The notes beneath the pieces were generated by a model. That model was given only the letters and a program-made list of their open reading frames with translations. It made no database searches and was not told the DNA's origin. Of a stretch of DNA of 64,000 nt, positions 1-12,158 are shown piece by piece. Each line of letters opens with the position of its first letter. Position 1 is the first letter of the stretch. A program made the translations under genes and the position numbers. The DNA is taken from NCBI GenBank assembly GCA_037501455.1, contig CM074856.1:89044001-89108000 (forward strand), written 5' to 3'. This stretch comes from Lantana camara (Eukaryota > Streptophyta > Magnoliopsida > Lamiales > Verbenaceae).

Positions 1-1194
1 GATGGTCATATATCATGCATTAATTCCCAAAGAATTCGAAAATAAAGCCATGGATTCAAAGAAGAAAATTTAAACCTAACTATTCATTCACATAATCTTA
101 TCTCAATCAATCATGGTTCAAACTCAGAGTTTCTTGGATCAAAATGACTAAAATTGAGTGGAGAAAACAATCATAAACTTACCCCTTGAATTTGGTTGAG
201 TTTGGAAGAGATTAGAGCTCAAAATCACTCAAGGTGAATAGTGACGGAAATAGTGATATGATCTCCAAGTTTGCAGCTATTTCCACTCCTTCCCTGGACT
301 TGGACGAAATGAGATTGGGAGAAACAAGTAGAGGGTTTAACTAGGGTCAATTGAGGCCAAACCTTGGTTAATTTGGTTAAGTATTGAGAGAGTTATGATT
401 TAAATGGTTAAGTGTGGTAGTTTTGCGGCTGATTCGTTTTTCGGTTGAATTTCGGAAGTCCAAATGAGTTTAGAAAAATATGAGGCTAATTTCATTAAAC
501 CTGAATCTTTGATACGAGTTCAACGAAGTTGACGGAACTCAAATCCGAGTTCCCGAGCTCAAGATATCACATACGGAACCAAGGGTACGCTAATTGCCCG
601 TTAGCCCCCGATTTGGTTCCACAATTCAAATTAAATTCATTACCACGTCAAACGAGTTCTAAAACATAAACCGAGCATATAAACATGTTCATTACACATA
701 AATCTACGACATACTAAATTTTCACGACATTTCGATATCAAATCATATAAAAACGGAGCGCGATTAAAACACTCATGCGCAAAACATATAAAATTCATAA
801 CGTTTCAAATTTAATGATGAAATTTCAATCTATTTTAAAATTAAATATAAAGGTCAACGATTAAAATATTGAAATTAATTAACATAATTATGGAAATACT
901 TATTTAACATTAAACCTTAATTAACAATTTAAATACTAAAATAACGAATTCAAATAAAGTGAAATAAATTAAAATAATAACCATTTATAACAAAATTAAA
1001 TATAAAACATTAACACTTAATGATTAAATTAAAAATACTAATTTTAATGAAATAAAATAATATAATAACAATTTATATTAAAATTTAATATTTAAAACAC
1101 TCATAAATAATTAATCACCTAATTAAATAATTTAATTGGGCAATTTATAAACACATACGACATATTTGAACGAATGAAAAATTGGGGCGTTACA
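1..1194 (-). mobile_element. R: 5' part of a gypsy LTR
   Basis: Read on the minus strand this is the first ~1.2 kb of a long Ty3/gypsy LTR; it starts at 1194 with TGTAACGCCCC and runs off the left edge. It is the same family as solo LTR S: 420-800 matches 62470-62860 closely, including the block around gagttcaacgaagttgacgg. A splice-donor-like GGTAAGT (minus) is at 181-182. The five bases after it (CACAC, 1195-1199) should be the TSD; the left copy is outside. No coding sequence. Confidence 0.8.
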
Positions 1195-1199
1195 CACAC

Positions 1200-1831
1200 A
1201 CCATGGGAGTCAGGTTGGAGAATTGCCCACTCGTCGGGCCACTTAATGATTATGTATTGACAAGTAATGAATTGACTTCTGTAAATCCGAGCGATGCACA
1301 CTTTAAACTACTCACTTGGGTTATTTCAAAACATTACTCGAAATTATGGATTGCATGTGCATGTGATATATTTATTATGCCCCTCAGTCAGTCTTTCAAC
1401 TGACCCCCATGTTGTTTAGTCTTTTGCAGGTTTGCTAGGCGGGGAATAAGGTCTTCTTGGAGTCTTTATTTTGGTTCTAGCACGTTCCCTGTTCATTATC
1501 TCTTACTATACTACTCTTGTTTATGTATAACTCTATTTTTGGGAGATTAATACTTGTAATTATTTGATGGCCGTGTAGGCCTGTGGTTATATCACTTATA
1601 CCCTTTGCTCTTAATGGAGCTTGATATGTGTTATTATTTTAAATTGCTTCCGCTTTTACTTATTGCATGGTCTTGTCTTCTGGTTTAAGGGTTAGCCCCG
1701 TTTAGCTAGGTGGAGTTATTTTGTCTTGTCACCCGTTCGCCATGTGTTTGATTCATGTATGGATTTCTATTTCATGCGTGGATTGGACTTATAGTGCAGG
1801 GGATGGGGTGCATATCTATAAGGGTGCTACA
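1200..1831 (+). mobile_element. T: 3' tail of a gypsy LTR
   Basis: Last ~630 bp of a plus-strand LTR into which R was inserted. It has the usual 3' modules of the Tekay-like LTRs here: the CAGTC...ACTG hairpin near 1388, a T-rich tract with TTTTGCAGG, TGCTAGGCGGGG near 1433, the TTGTCACCCGTTCGC box near 1725, and the end GGGTGCTACA at 1831. No primer-binding site follows, so it is probably a solo LTR. The next 87 bp (1832-1918) show nothing recognisable. Confidence 0.7.
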
Positions 1832-2648
1832 CTAGATCTCGATTGAGAGATGGGATGTAGGAGGATTTTATCTCACATATGTCAATGACTTAAAGGTTCT
1901 TTCGAATTGAGATATTCTTGTGACACCCTGTCTGATCAACCGTATAGGTATGACATATGTGCGCAATTTAATTTATTTAATTTCATTTATTTTTTAATTT
2001 ATTTCTTTAATTATTATTTCTTTTAAAATTTTAATACACTTATTTGAAATATTTGCCTCTTTGTTGGAAACGTCTTTCGTTTGTGTTCGATTTGAGATCA
2101 AAATTCCGTATCGTTTTAATATGTTGGAGTATTACATGTTGTGAATCCATTTTTGTGCTTGTTTTATATTTTCGGACTTGTTTGAAATGGTAACGCACCA
2201 TTTTATTTGTTTTGCGGACTCGAGGGCCTAACTGGTTTTAGCGTGCCTTGTGTTCCGAAATTTATAACTTGAGCTCGAGAATTCGGATTCGAATTTCGGA
2301 AGTGGTGTTGGAATTTTAATGAAGATACGGAACTATGGAATCTAGACTTACATTTTTCTAAGCCTATTTGATACCCCGAAATTTGCCCGAAAGACAGACT
2401 AACGACCATACGACTACCTTTCACTTATTTACACATAAGTCCCTCAATTTTCAATATTTTCACATGAAACCTGGACCCACATGACCCCAACTTGATACTC
2501 TATCATCCCTCTCTCCCTCACATTGATCCACACAAGGCAAGGAGGAGAAATTAAGCCATTTTTGGAGAAACTAATAGCAATCCCGTAACTATTCCCCCAA
2601 GTGAGATTTTGAGCTCCAATCTCCATTTTCCTCCATCTTCTTCAAGGG

Positions 2649-4828
2649 GTAAGTTCATATTTGATATCTATATGCTTATATGATCATATCCATCCATAAT
2701 TTTCTGATTTTGATCCATGATGATATGGTTTTGGACATTTGAATAAATAGTTAGGTCATTTGAAGAATATGTGATTTCTTTGAATTCTTAGGTTTAAGGT
2801 TTGATATGGAGCTATATATGAACTCCTTGTGGCTCATTTATTCTTGTGTGAACTTGTATTATGTGTTGGTTGAGTGGTTGTTGAGTTACTATTAATGGAG
2901 TTAAGGTTTTTCTTAATCTTTTCTTCCAATTATTTGTTGCCATCAATGGATTTGTTGTTGTCGGGTGTTGAAGTGTGTTTAAGGGCTGATCTGTGCATGC
3001 TTTGTTGTTACTTTGGGTGTGAAATTTTACTGCTTTGTTACCTGCTAGCTGTTGTCGTTGTTATATAATTGGAACAAGGGAAGAATAGGGACCTGCTGCC
3101 ATTTCCGCGACTGGAATGAATCTCCCCGGGCGGGGAGATTTGTACCTGGGAAGTCCCTGGCCGGGGACTTTCATGCCGAACCCTCTGTAATATCTCCCTA
3201 GCCGAGGAAAGTAGAGAAGAAAATTTCCCCTGGCGGGGAGATGACCTACTGATGCATAGCTTTCTCTTTGTGTTGCCTTTTATTTGCTTTGTATCTAAAT
3301 TTAAGGAGTTGTTTACTGCCTTCTTACGTGTGGGCTTGAAGATTGCATGGATGTGTTTTGCTTGTAATATACTATGCAATATGTGAATATATATATATAT
3401 ATAATACGTTATGTAGGTGTGTGTATATATGTACGTAATATATTGTATATATATATTTATACATATTTAAATATGGAACTTTGTATTAGTTTTTATATTA
3501 TGAACTTAGTTAATTAGATCTTGCATGTATGACTTTCGAGCTTCTTAATTCCTTTCCTATGCCTCTTATTTGTTTGTTTTTAATTTATATGCCATGTAAC
3601 CATGTTATACTATATGATAAATGCCTCGTATTAAATTTTATGAATTCATTTGATATGAATTTTTAAGTGATTTGAACTTGAACACTTTAAGTGGCTCTTT
3701 CTCGCATTCCATTTACATCCATTGCATCCATGAGCATCGCCATGCGTCTACATGATTCATGATCAAGTCTAAGTCTTGAGTATGTAATTGTTTATCTCAG
3801 ATTCGTGTCGAGAGGTGTCGGATCCACCATTTAACTCTTTTTTGACCGTCAACGCTCATCCGTTGGTACTTTGGTAAAAGGTGAGGTTTAGGTTTGTTTT
3901 CTTTTTAGTTAATACCACCTAGAACCCTATGTGCTCGTTTTCAAGCCCGCATGTGACTATACTTTTCTATTTATATAATAAATACGTGCTTATAAGATAT
4001 GTTTATGATCTTGTCATACGATTAAGTGTTTTGAACTATATGTACGAGCATATATGAGCTTGAAATATTTTGTAACGAGACTATGCTCCAAACCGCGTGT
4101 ATTCAAGCTAGGTACGGATTAGGATGACACGGAGAGGTACGTCTATAGCATATGCTAAGTTGCAAGGTAAGGTATGCTCTGATAAGGTATGTAAGTTTTA
4201 ATATGATAAGTTTGGTATGTAGCGAGTTTTGGTACTGGGTTGGTAATAGTTTACTTTAGGGGCCCCCGAGATGACCATTGGGTCGCCGGTTATGACGCCT
4301 GTGCACGATCTCATTTGAAGTACTCAAGTGTGACTCATGGAGGTTGAGGAGGCGTGATGCTTTGAGCCATCGGTGGATAACCGGGGAAGGCACTACATGG
4401 ATTAGCTATCCAGTCTGTTTTTGGTAATGGTAACAGTAATGTGCAGTGAGGGCTTGCTCCCCAAACTACATCGTTGATGGGGAAGGATTGTTTGTGATTT
4501 ATGCCTTACGTTTGTATTTCTATTAAGAATTGGGGAGTTAGAGTAAGACCCATGCTCGCCGGGAATAAGAATCAGTTTGATATGTTGATTATGAAACGGG
4601 ATAGGAGCTTTCCTTTATATTATAATACGAATACGTTAAGTTTGTTATGTTTGATAAGTATAAGTTTAAGTTTGATTCGAAAATGACTTTAGTATGCAAA
4701 ACCCTATCCCGGTTCATAGTCTTTTGTTTATTACGTGCTTTGATCTATATGTATACGTGTGTGGGTGTGCATTAACCCCTCACTCAGTCGGTGGACTGAC
4801 CCTATCCTTTCAACTTTTCAGATTGCAG
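2649..4828 (+). other. Putative intron inside the LTR leader
   Basis: A donor-like GGG|GTAAGT at 2649 and acceptor-like TTTTCAG / TTGCAG at 4821 / 4828 bracket the palindrome array. The acceptor follows a hairpin and a pyrimidine-rich stretch. Equivalent signals recur at equivalent places in the other gypsy LTRs of the window. Whether it is spliced is inference; no transcript evidence is available here. Confidence 0.4.
3121..3242 (+). repeat. Palindrome array, two doublets (5' LTR)
   Basis: Four imperfect palindromes: TCTCCCCGGGCGGGGAGA (3121-3138), AAGTCCCTGGCCGGGGACTT (3151-3170), a decayed TCTCCCTAGCCGAGGA (3193-3208), and ATTTCCCCTGGCGGGGAGAT (3223-3242). Centre-to-centre distances are about 31, 41 and 31 bp. 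The truncated 3' LTR has the same four at the same distances. Confidence 0.85.
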
Positions 4829-5266
4829 GTTTTGGGTCGTGCTAGGCGGAGTCTTGAGTCGGTCAAGTTCTAGTCTCCTATCCAAGTTGCATTTCATTTG
4901 CATCCAGACACATCTTGTATATGATTCAATCTTGATAGTGGAGGGATGTATATATTATGTATTTGTTGATTATTTATGTATGAATCTTATGAACTTTTGT
5001 TATGTATATATTTATTCGGGACAGGCTTCTGGGGATAGTTGAACCCGTTTTTGTGGATTTATCTTCTTGAGTTATGTTATATGCTTTCGGTTTCTTACTG
5101 TTTTGCGCGCTCTGGTCCTGTTTTAGCTCTTCCTGGCTTAGCGTGTGTGCGTAGGTTCCCGTTCGCTTAGTCTTGGGCTCATGTATGGATTTCTATTTCA
5201 TATGCGGGTTTGGGTCTAGGTGCGGGGGATGTGGTGACTCGCCGCTCCAGGTGCTACATCTTAAAG

Positions 5267-5284
5267 TGGTATCAGAGCTCCGGG
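5267..5284 (+). promoter_or_regulatory. Primer-binding site (initiator tRNA-Met type)
   Basis: TGGTATCAGAGCTCCGGG lies 8 bp after the LTR end. TGGTATCAGAGC is the usual plant tRNA-iMet primer complement, where minus-strand DNA synthesis starts. It fixes both the LTR border and the plus orientation. Confidence 0.9.
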
Positions 5285-5569
5285 TTGCAAAACCGGAGTT
5301 CTAGTGTTGTGCCATCTCGAGTATAGGTTGTAAGGCATAGGAACAACGTGCTAAGGTGTGCATTGCATTAAGATATGTGAACTTCCTTGAATTTTATGCT
5401 TTACAACTTGTTCAAATTCACTTAATTGTTGCTTTTGCATACCTTAATTGCGCATATTACTTTATAAACATGCTATGCTCACTATTAACCGCATGCATCA
5501 TATTTTCAAAGTAGATTGTATATTGTAGGTTGATTTTATACGACAACTAAACTGTGCCCCTCAACAATC

Positions 5570-6316
5570 ATGGTCCCTAAGATGAAGCTAGGGTCGACAA
5601 AAAAGAAGGGACTCTTACAAAATCCAAGGCGCCACAACGCTAATCACTCAATAAAAGTGCAAGGGATGGTGGCTCCAATTATGGGAAGGAATCCCTCATT
5701 CAAATCTGAAACGTCCTTTGCCCGGGAAATAATTTCGTGCACGCATTGTGGAGAACCTAATCACGTATATAGGAATTGTTGGAGAAGGTTAGATAATTGT
5801 ATTAGAAGCGGTTCCTTCATCCACAAACCAAATGTATGCCCTCGGACCCATTTAAGGCGACCGAATGAGTCCAATAGGTTGGCCCAACTCATGGACGAAA
5901 TTAGGAAAGATTTTCGAGAGACGAAACCCAAAACCAAGTCTATTATATGGGTTGAGGGTACGAAGGAAGCTCTTAGAGAAGAATCCAAGAAGCTAAAAGA
6001 GAAAAGTCGAGTAGGAGGATTTGGGTTGGAAAGTATCTCGGGATTCAGGCCAAAACAGAGACGAGAGAACTCTCAAGTGGGTCCAAAGGAAAAGAAGAAA
6101 GAACAAATATCTTCATCAACGGAACCATCTCCGTGTGTTCATTGTAGGAGGAGTTCTCATACCTATGAGAGTTGCTGGAAGAGATTGGGGCTATGTTATG
6201 GATGTGGATCGCCGAAACATAAATTGAAGGATTGTGAACGCGAAATCCAAAGAAATAACCAAAAGGTAATTGCATTCATATCACGAGCATTCATCCCGCA
6301 TCGTATCTTGAATTGA
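5570..6316 (+). CDS. Gag-like protein with duplicated zinc-knuckle pairs (248 aa)
   Basis: This is the only sizeable intact ORF of the element. ATG at 5570 is the first in frame, about 285 bp after the primer site. Two similar modules are visible. In the first, C57-C60-H65-C70 is a good CCHC knuckle, followed by a degenerate one (C77, S80 where Cys is expected, H85, C90). In the second, C189-C192-H197-C202 and C209-C212-H217-C222 are both intact. Each pair is joined by a similar CW(R/K)RL linker, so the pair looks duplicated. Between them is a basic, charged, probably helical stretch (residues 105-180). Gypsy gag normally has one such pair after a capsid domain; no capsid domain is recognisable here. 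Probable role: RNA binding and packaging in the cytoplasm. An alternative is a C-terminal gag remnant. Confidence 0.7.
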   Translation: MVPKMKLGSTKKKGLLQNPRRHNANHSIKVQGMVAPIMGRNPSFKSETSFAREIISCTHCGEPNHVYRNCWRRLDNCIRSGSFIHKPNVCPRTHLRRPNESNRLAQLMDEIRKDFRETKPKTKSIIWVEGTKEALREESKKLKEKSRVGGFGLESISGFRPKQRRENSQVGPKEKKKEQISSSTEPSPCVHCRRSSHTYESCWKRLGLCYGCGSPKHKLKDCEREIQRNNQKVIAFISRAFIPHRILN

Positions 6317-8192
6317 TGACAAATGTGGCGTATACATGAGCAAATCTAACCCGACATGCATAAGTTCAATATTTTCTTGATAGCTTGTTCGGTATGCATG
6401 CCATCAAGTGATACCTCCCCCTATGATGATGGTTGTCGGGTGAGAATGGGAATGGCAATTTCAAGAATTTGGGTGAAGAAAGCCGGGGTAAGACGGAAAT
6501 GATAACACTAATGGTTGGATGCGATGATAGAGAGGAATGGATGACCTCTTTCCTTTTCTTGAGAGGATATATATATATTCAAAAAGTGAGGAACCGTGTC
6601 GCGGGAACTCAAGTAGATAGAGTGAAAGGAAGTTACAAGTTATTCCCAAGATGAATCCAAGACAAAGGTCGATCAAGGGCATTCTCTTCCATTCGGGAAG
6701 CTTTCAAGAGGTACGGTGGGGAATGAATTGGGATTCAATGTGGGGATAGGAAGAAGAGCTAGAGCTTGTTCTCATACTGGAAAGGAAAAAGGGCAATTAC
6801 TAAGAACTCAGTCGAGGCAACGGCAAGGAATAGAGCACGTTACAAGAAATGGAATAACGGGTTAAGGATTTAATTGCGATAATAGCAAGAGGATGATAAT
6901 AGCACAGAAAGAAGGGGTTGTTTGATTACGGTCAAAGGAGAGGGAGCAATGGGAGAGAGTCGAACCAGGATAGTTATAGGGAATTTATTATTGGGGACGC
7001 AAGTATAGGAAAGAGATGAGAATTGTGTGGAGCCAGTAAGGTTGAGAATCTAATCCTTTGTAAGGGAAGCGCGTTGGTCGGATCGTAAATTCAAGATATC
7101 GAAAAGATGAGAGAAAGAGAAGCGAATATAAGAATTTGGAGAAATTACTTTCCTGAGAATGATGCTAGGATGAAAGAATTTGAAAGGATTGTGGATTGAC
7201 AGAAGTTCGTAAAGACACGAACAACAAGGCCTGGCCTTCGGGGGTTCCGAAGAGCATCTCTTTGATAGGTAATGTAAAACAAGAAAGAAATGCCAAGGAA
7301 ATCAAGGCCTAATTACATGAGGTATGGGGAGAGCATTGAAGGAGCGATGATTTTGGGAGTTCAAGGCAACCGAAGACGGTTATGCCAAAATGGATGACCA
7401 AGTTAAGACAGTTCATGGGTAAACAGGAAAGGTTTCAAAAGGGAAAGAATCAAAATAATCCCTCACTTACGATAAGGGATTGAAAAAGGACAAGTATCTG
7501 GGAAGAAGAAGATCGTTGTTGGGACATGGATTAATGGAAAAAGAAATGGGATCAGCAAGCTATGAGATTTGCTTAAGAAATCCGAGGTCAAAGAATTCGA
7601 GTCATGAGCTCTACAACAGCAACATCAACTCCTCAGTCGACCTTGACGATATGAAGGACTCCGAGCAATGGTGAACGGTACATAATTATTCATGGCACGT
7701 GCATCATACATCTTTATTCGTTATGTACTTGTTGTGTGCTTTGTTTGTGTGTGTATGTATCCGAGGGTGCGAGCATGTAGTTTTGACGGTAAGTCCAGGG
7801 TCGTGATTGCAACGGGCTTTTGAGGCAACAATGAACAGAAAGATGGCCATTTTTTAGAATTATCCCGAGTTAGAAGGTGCAAGTGGTGAGAGTCCAGTAA
7901 CTACGCCACTCGTGTAACCCCGAGCTCTGGAGTAGTTGGAATGAATCAAGCGATGGGTGATGAATCAAATTTGGACCTTCCTATCTTGCGAAACATTTAA
8001 GTTACTCTTATCCCGGATCAAGCGGAGAGGATTTTCCCATCAAGACTTCAAGAAGTGATCAATCCCCTTGTGCTTGAAGACCTTACCAAGATAACCCTTG
8101 TCGGGACGTCATGAACCTCGAACATTAGGTGAATACGGGAAGTTATTCGAGCTTGAAACTCGAGTAGGCGAACCTGGGGACCAAGTTCTCTT
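6317..8192 (+). other. Internal region without recognisable genes
   Basis: About 1.9 kb of purine-rich, plus-strand-biased sequence between gag and the polypurine tract, with stops in all frames; the longest ORFs are 60-75 codons. No RT, protease or integrase motif can be read in any frame. The last ~450 bp resemble the usual 3' untranslated end of chromoviruses. It is either a strongly decayed coding region or a spacer kept only for length and packaging. Confidence 0.5.
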
Positions 8193-8205
8193 AAGGGGGG
8201 GAGAT
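8193..8205 (+). promoter_or_regulatory. Polypurine tract
   Basis: AAGGGGGGGAGAT directly precedes the 3' LTR start (TGTGACACCCC at 8206). In retroelements this tract primes plus-strand DNA synthesis. Confidence 0.88.
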
Positions 8206-10676
8206 TGTGACACCCCGTCTGATCAACCGTACAGGTATGACGTATGTGCGCGATTTAGTTTATTTAATTTCATTTATTTGTTAATTTAATTCTTTAATTA
8301 TTATTTCTTTTGAAATTTGAATTCACTTATTTGAAATATTTACCTCTTTGTTGGAAACGTGTTTCGTTTGTGTTTGATTTGAGATCGAAATTTCGTGCTA
8401 TTTTAATATGTTGGAGTATTAAGTGTTGTGAATTCGTTTTTGTGCTTTTTTTATATTTTCGGACTTGTTTGAAATGGTAACGCGCCATTTTATTTGTTTC
8501 GGGGACACGAGGGCCTAACTAGTTTTAGCGCGCCTTGTGTTCCGGAATTTATAACTTGAGCTCGAGAATTTGGATTCGTATTCCAGAAGTGGCTTCGGAC
8601 TCGTAACAAAGATACGGAACTATGGAATCTAGATTTACATTTTTCTAAGCCTATTTGATACTCCGAAATTTGCCCGAAAGACAGACTAGCGACCATATGA
8701 CTACCTTTCACTTATTTGCACATAAGTCCCTCAATTTTCAATATTTTCACATGAAACCTGGACCCACATGACCCCAACTTGATACTCTATCATCCCTCTC
8801 TCCCTCACATTGATCCACACAAGGCAAGGAGTAGAAATTCAGCCATTTTTGTAGAAACTAATAGCAATCCCGTAACTATTCACCCAAGTGAGATTTTGAG
8901 CTCCAATCTCCATTTGCCTCCATCTTCTTCAAGGGGTAAATACACATTTGATATCTATATACTTATAAGATCATATCCATCCATAAATTTTATGATTTTG
9001 TTCAATGAATGATATGGTTTTGGACATTTGAATGAATAGTTAGGTCAATTGAAGAATATGTGATTTCTTGGAATTCTTTGGTTTAAGTCTTGATTTGAAG
9101 CTATATATGAACTCCTTGTACCTCATTTATTGTTGTGTGAACTTATATTAAGTGTTGGTTGAGTGGTTGTTGAGTTACCATTAATGGAGTTAAGGTTTTT
9201 CTCAAGCTTTTCATCCAATTAGTTGTTGCCATCAATGGATTCGTTGTTGTCGGGTGTTGAAGTGTGTTTAAGGGCTGATCTTTGCATGCTTTGATGTTAC
9301 TTTGGGTGTGAAATTTTGTAGCTTTGTTACCTGTTAGCTGTTGTCGTTGTTATATAATTGGAACAGGGGAAGAACAGGGACCTGTTGCCATTTCCACGAC
9401 TGGAATGAATCTCCCCGGGCGAAGAGATTTGTGCCTGGGAAGTTCCCTGCCGGGGACTTTCATGCCGAACCCTCTGTAACATCTCCCTGGCCGGGGAAAG
9501 TAGAGAAGAAAATCTCCCCTGGCAGGGAGATGACCTGCTGATGCATAGCTTTCTCTTTGTGTTGCCTTTTATTTGCTTTGTATCTAAAGTTAAGGAGTTG
9601 TTTAATGCCTTCATACGTGTGGGCTTGGTATTATGACCTTGCATGTATGACTTTCGAGCTTCTTAATTCCTTTCCTATTCCTCTTATTTGTTTGTTTTTT
9701 ATTTATATTCCATGTAAACATGTTATACTATATGATAAATGTCATGTATTGAATTTACATCCATTGCATCCATGAGCATCACCGTGCGTTTACATGATTC
9801 ATGATCAAGTCTAAGTCTTGAGTATGTAATTGTTTGTCTCAGATTCGAGTCGAGAGGTGTCGAATCTACCATTTAACTCCTTTTTTACCGTCAACGCTCA
9901 TCCCTTGGTACTTTGGTAAAAGGTGAGGTTTAGGTTTGTTTTCTTTTTAGTTAATATGACCTATAACCCTATGTGCTCATTTGCAAGCCCACATATGACT
10001 ATAGTATTATATTTTTATAATAAATACGTGCTTATATGATATGTTTATGATCTTGTCATAAGATTAAGTGTTTTGAACTATATGTACGAGCATATGTGAG
10101 CTTAAAATGTTTTGCAACAAGGCTATGCTCCAATCCGTGTGTATTGAAGCTAGCTACGGATTAGGATGACACGGAGAGGTACGTCTATAGGATATGCTAA
10201 GTTGCAAGGTAAGGTATGCTCTGATAAGGTACATAAGTTTTAATATGATAAGTTTGGTATATAGCGAGTTCTGGTACTGGGTTAGTAATGGTTTACTTTT
10301 GGGGGCCCCCGAGACATGAGTAAGGGAGACCCGGGACGACCATGGGGTCGCCGGTTATAACCCCTGTGCACACTCTCATTTGAAGTACTCACGTGCGACT
10401 CGTGGAGGTTGAGGAGGCGCGATGCTTTGAGCCCTCGGTGGGCCCTCGGTGGATAACCCGGGAAGGCACAATGTGGATTAGCTATCCCGTGTGTTTTTGG
10501 TAATGGTAACGGTAATCTGTACTGAGGGCTTGCTCCCCCCAACTACATCTTTGATGGGGAAGGATTGTTTATGATTTATGCTTTACGTTTGTATTTCTAT
10601 TAAGAATTGGGGAGTTAGAGTAAGACCCCGTGCTCGCCGGGTACAAGAATCAGTTTGATATGTTGATTATGAAACG
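8206..10676 (+). repeat. 3' LTR, truncated
   Basis: Matches 1919-4662 of the 5' LTR (the microsatellite block near 3390-3520 is missing here), then homology stops abruptly within gaaacggga. What follows belongs to a Tat-like element. The splice-acceptor region and 3' end are therefore absent. The donor-like site at 8936 has changed from GTAAGT to GTAAAT. Confidence 0.85.
9410..9531 (+). repeat. Palindrome array, two doublets (3' LTR)
   Basis: Palindromes are centred near 9418.5, 9449.5, 9490.5 and 9521.5 (31/41/31 bp), matching 3121-3242. Each LTR has its own mutations: the first palindrome is damaged here (GGGCGAAGAGA) but intact in the 5' LTR, while the third is better preserved here (TCTCCCTGGCCGGGGAAA). 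Confidence 0.85.
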
Positions 10677-11021
10677 GGAATAAAGAGCTCCTTGAATCGA
10701 CCTCTAAAAGCCTGATTGCACGCACTAAATTGCCTCTTTTGCTCTGAAGCTCAAAAATGCTAGGGGTTTATAGTAAAGAATGCGGTGGATGGACCATCGT
10801 TATTTATAAAGGATGGTTCGGAAGTTGAAAGGTCACAATGATTGCACCTGCGACAGCCTACCTGACACCATCATTATGCTTTTCCCGCCCAGCCGGGTTC
10901 GAATTTGAAATCTCTGCCAAAACCTAGAAGATAAATTGGCAGTCGGCGCGTGTACGGACGCATTATCCTCAACCAAAGTTTGGCAGCCACGTCACACGTA
11001 CCTACCAACCTGGGGGGCTAA
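10677..11021 (+). mobile_element. 3' end of a Tat-like gypsy internal region
   Basis: 345 bp of unique-looking sequence joined to the truncated LTR on the left and ending in a polypurine tract (CCTGGGGGGCTA, 11009-11020). No ORF domain is recognisable. It is assigned to a Tat-like element only because of the tract and the LTR that follows. Confidence 0.5.
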
Positions 11022-11564
11022 TGATGCGGTACCTTCCGAAAGCGCCACGTGGTCCTATGACTAAGAGATGACACGTAAGCAACGAGCTCCATGTGGAGTG
11101 ACACGTCATCACAACTCCCCTTTGGGGGTCGGTCGAACGTCCCCGACCACCCGTGTCCCACTCGATCGATGTGCATCGTCGAGACGCCAAATTGATCGGA
11201 CCTGGTACTCGAGTACCACCTTCCCTCATGTTGGACTCCAGACCTCAAGGTTATTTGGACCACTCGATCCATCGATCAACCGCACCGTATAACAGGCAAA
11301 TGGCATGGAGAAGAGGTCGAGAGACTTATAGGGTACAAGGGAATCAATTCTGACACAAAGGTGATGTACAGTACTACTGTTCCCCAACAAACTGGTTGAA
11401 GAATTAAATGCACCTCCAATGAAAGAACAGGTGTCTCACATCCACCTTGGGCCTATAAATATCCACAGCATTTATGGCATTGGTAAGCACAATTACTATT
11501 CATTCGACCTTCAGTGCTACTCTATCCTCCCTGAGCAAGTACCTGACTTAAACGTCGGAGTGCC
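11022..11564 (+). mobile_element. Tat-like 3' LTR, interrupted
   Basis: Begins TGATGCGGTACC after the polypurine tract. A TATA box (CCTATAAATATCC, 11452-11464) is followed by CCCTGAGCAAGTACCTGAC and TTAAACGTCGGAGTGCC, a 3' signature known from Tat/Grande-type LTRs (CTGACTT...CGTCGGAG). It is cut at 11564 by the LTR at 11565; flank GTGCC should be the TSD, whose partner is outside the window. A perfect GGTACTCGAGTACC palindrome lies near 11201. Confidence 0.65.
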
Positions 11565-12111
11565 TGTGACACCCTAAAGGAAAGGCACCACATCCACCGC
11601 ACCGTGAACCCGGTCCACACATGAAATGGAAAGTTCATACAAGAACCAAACTATCAGCGAACAGAGACAGAAATAAAAACTACTCTTGTGTTAGGCGGGA
11701 CTAGACCCTGTACCACGAATCAATAGAACAGGAATGCGGAAACAAGATAATTAATCAAGGCAACAATATGAATACAAATCAAACAGGAATGTAAACACGG
11801 GTTCAACTAGTTCAAACACCTGTCCTAACCTGTCCCGATTAACAGTACAAGGCAATAGCATAAAATGGGTTCAACTAGTGCCCTAGAATATTGTCCCGAA
11901 TTCAATAAAACAATGATATAAAATACAAGTGACCTACAAGGCCCGAATACAAAGTAGGAAATGAAGATACAGGACAAGGCAGTGCGACCAGAACAAGACT
12001 CGAACAAGGACCTCGACAGACACCCACCTAATGACCATAAAACCTGCAAGACAGACACTAAAAACAACGAGAGGGAGGGGTCAGCCAACTGACTGAGTGA
12101 AGGGATTACAC

Positions 12112-12158
<47 letters not shown>

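Larger units (their letters stand above)
1919..5258 (+). repeat. 5' LTR of the non-autonomous element (3340 bp)
   Basis: Starts TGTGACACCC and ends GGTGCTACA, then the primer-binding site. It matches 8206-10676 along its length with scattered substitutions and small indels. Inside are a donor-like GTAAGT at 2649, a palindrome array at 3121-3242, TA-rich microsatellites near 3390-3470, a GGGGCCCCCGAG box near 4259, the CAGTC-GACTG hairpin near 4785, and acceptor-like CAG at 4819-4821 and 4826-4828. Confidence 0.88.
1919..10676 (+). mobile_element. Non-autonomous gypsy element with gag only, 3' truncated
   Basis: The element has a 3340-bp 5' LTR, a tRNA-Met-type primer-binding site, about 2.9 kb of internal DNA, a polypurine tract and a 3' LTR. 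The internal region holds a zinc-knuckle ORF but no recognisable protease, RT, RNase H or integrase, so any mobility must have depended on enzymes supplied by a relative. The 3' LTR stops at ~10676, equivalent to ~4662 in the 5' LTR, so its last ~600 bp and the right TSD are missing. The left flank is ATTCT. The LTR belongs to the same family as X. Confidence 0.85.
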
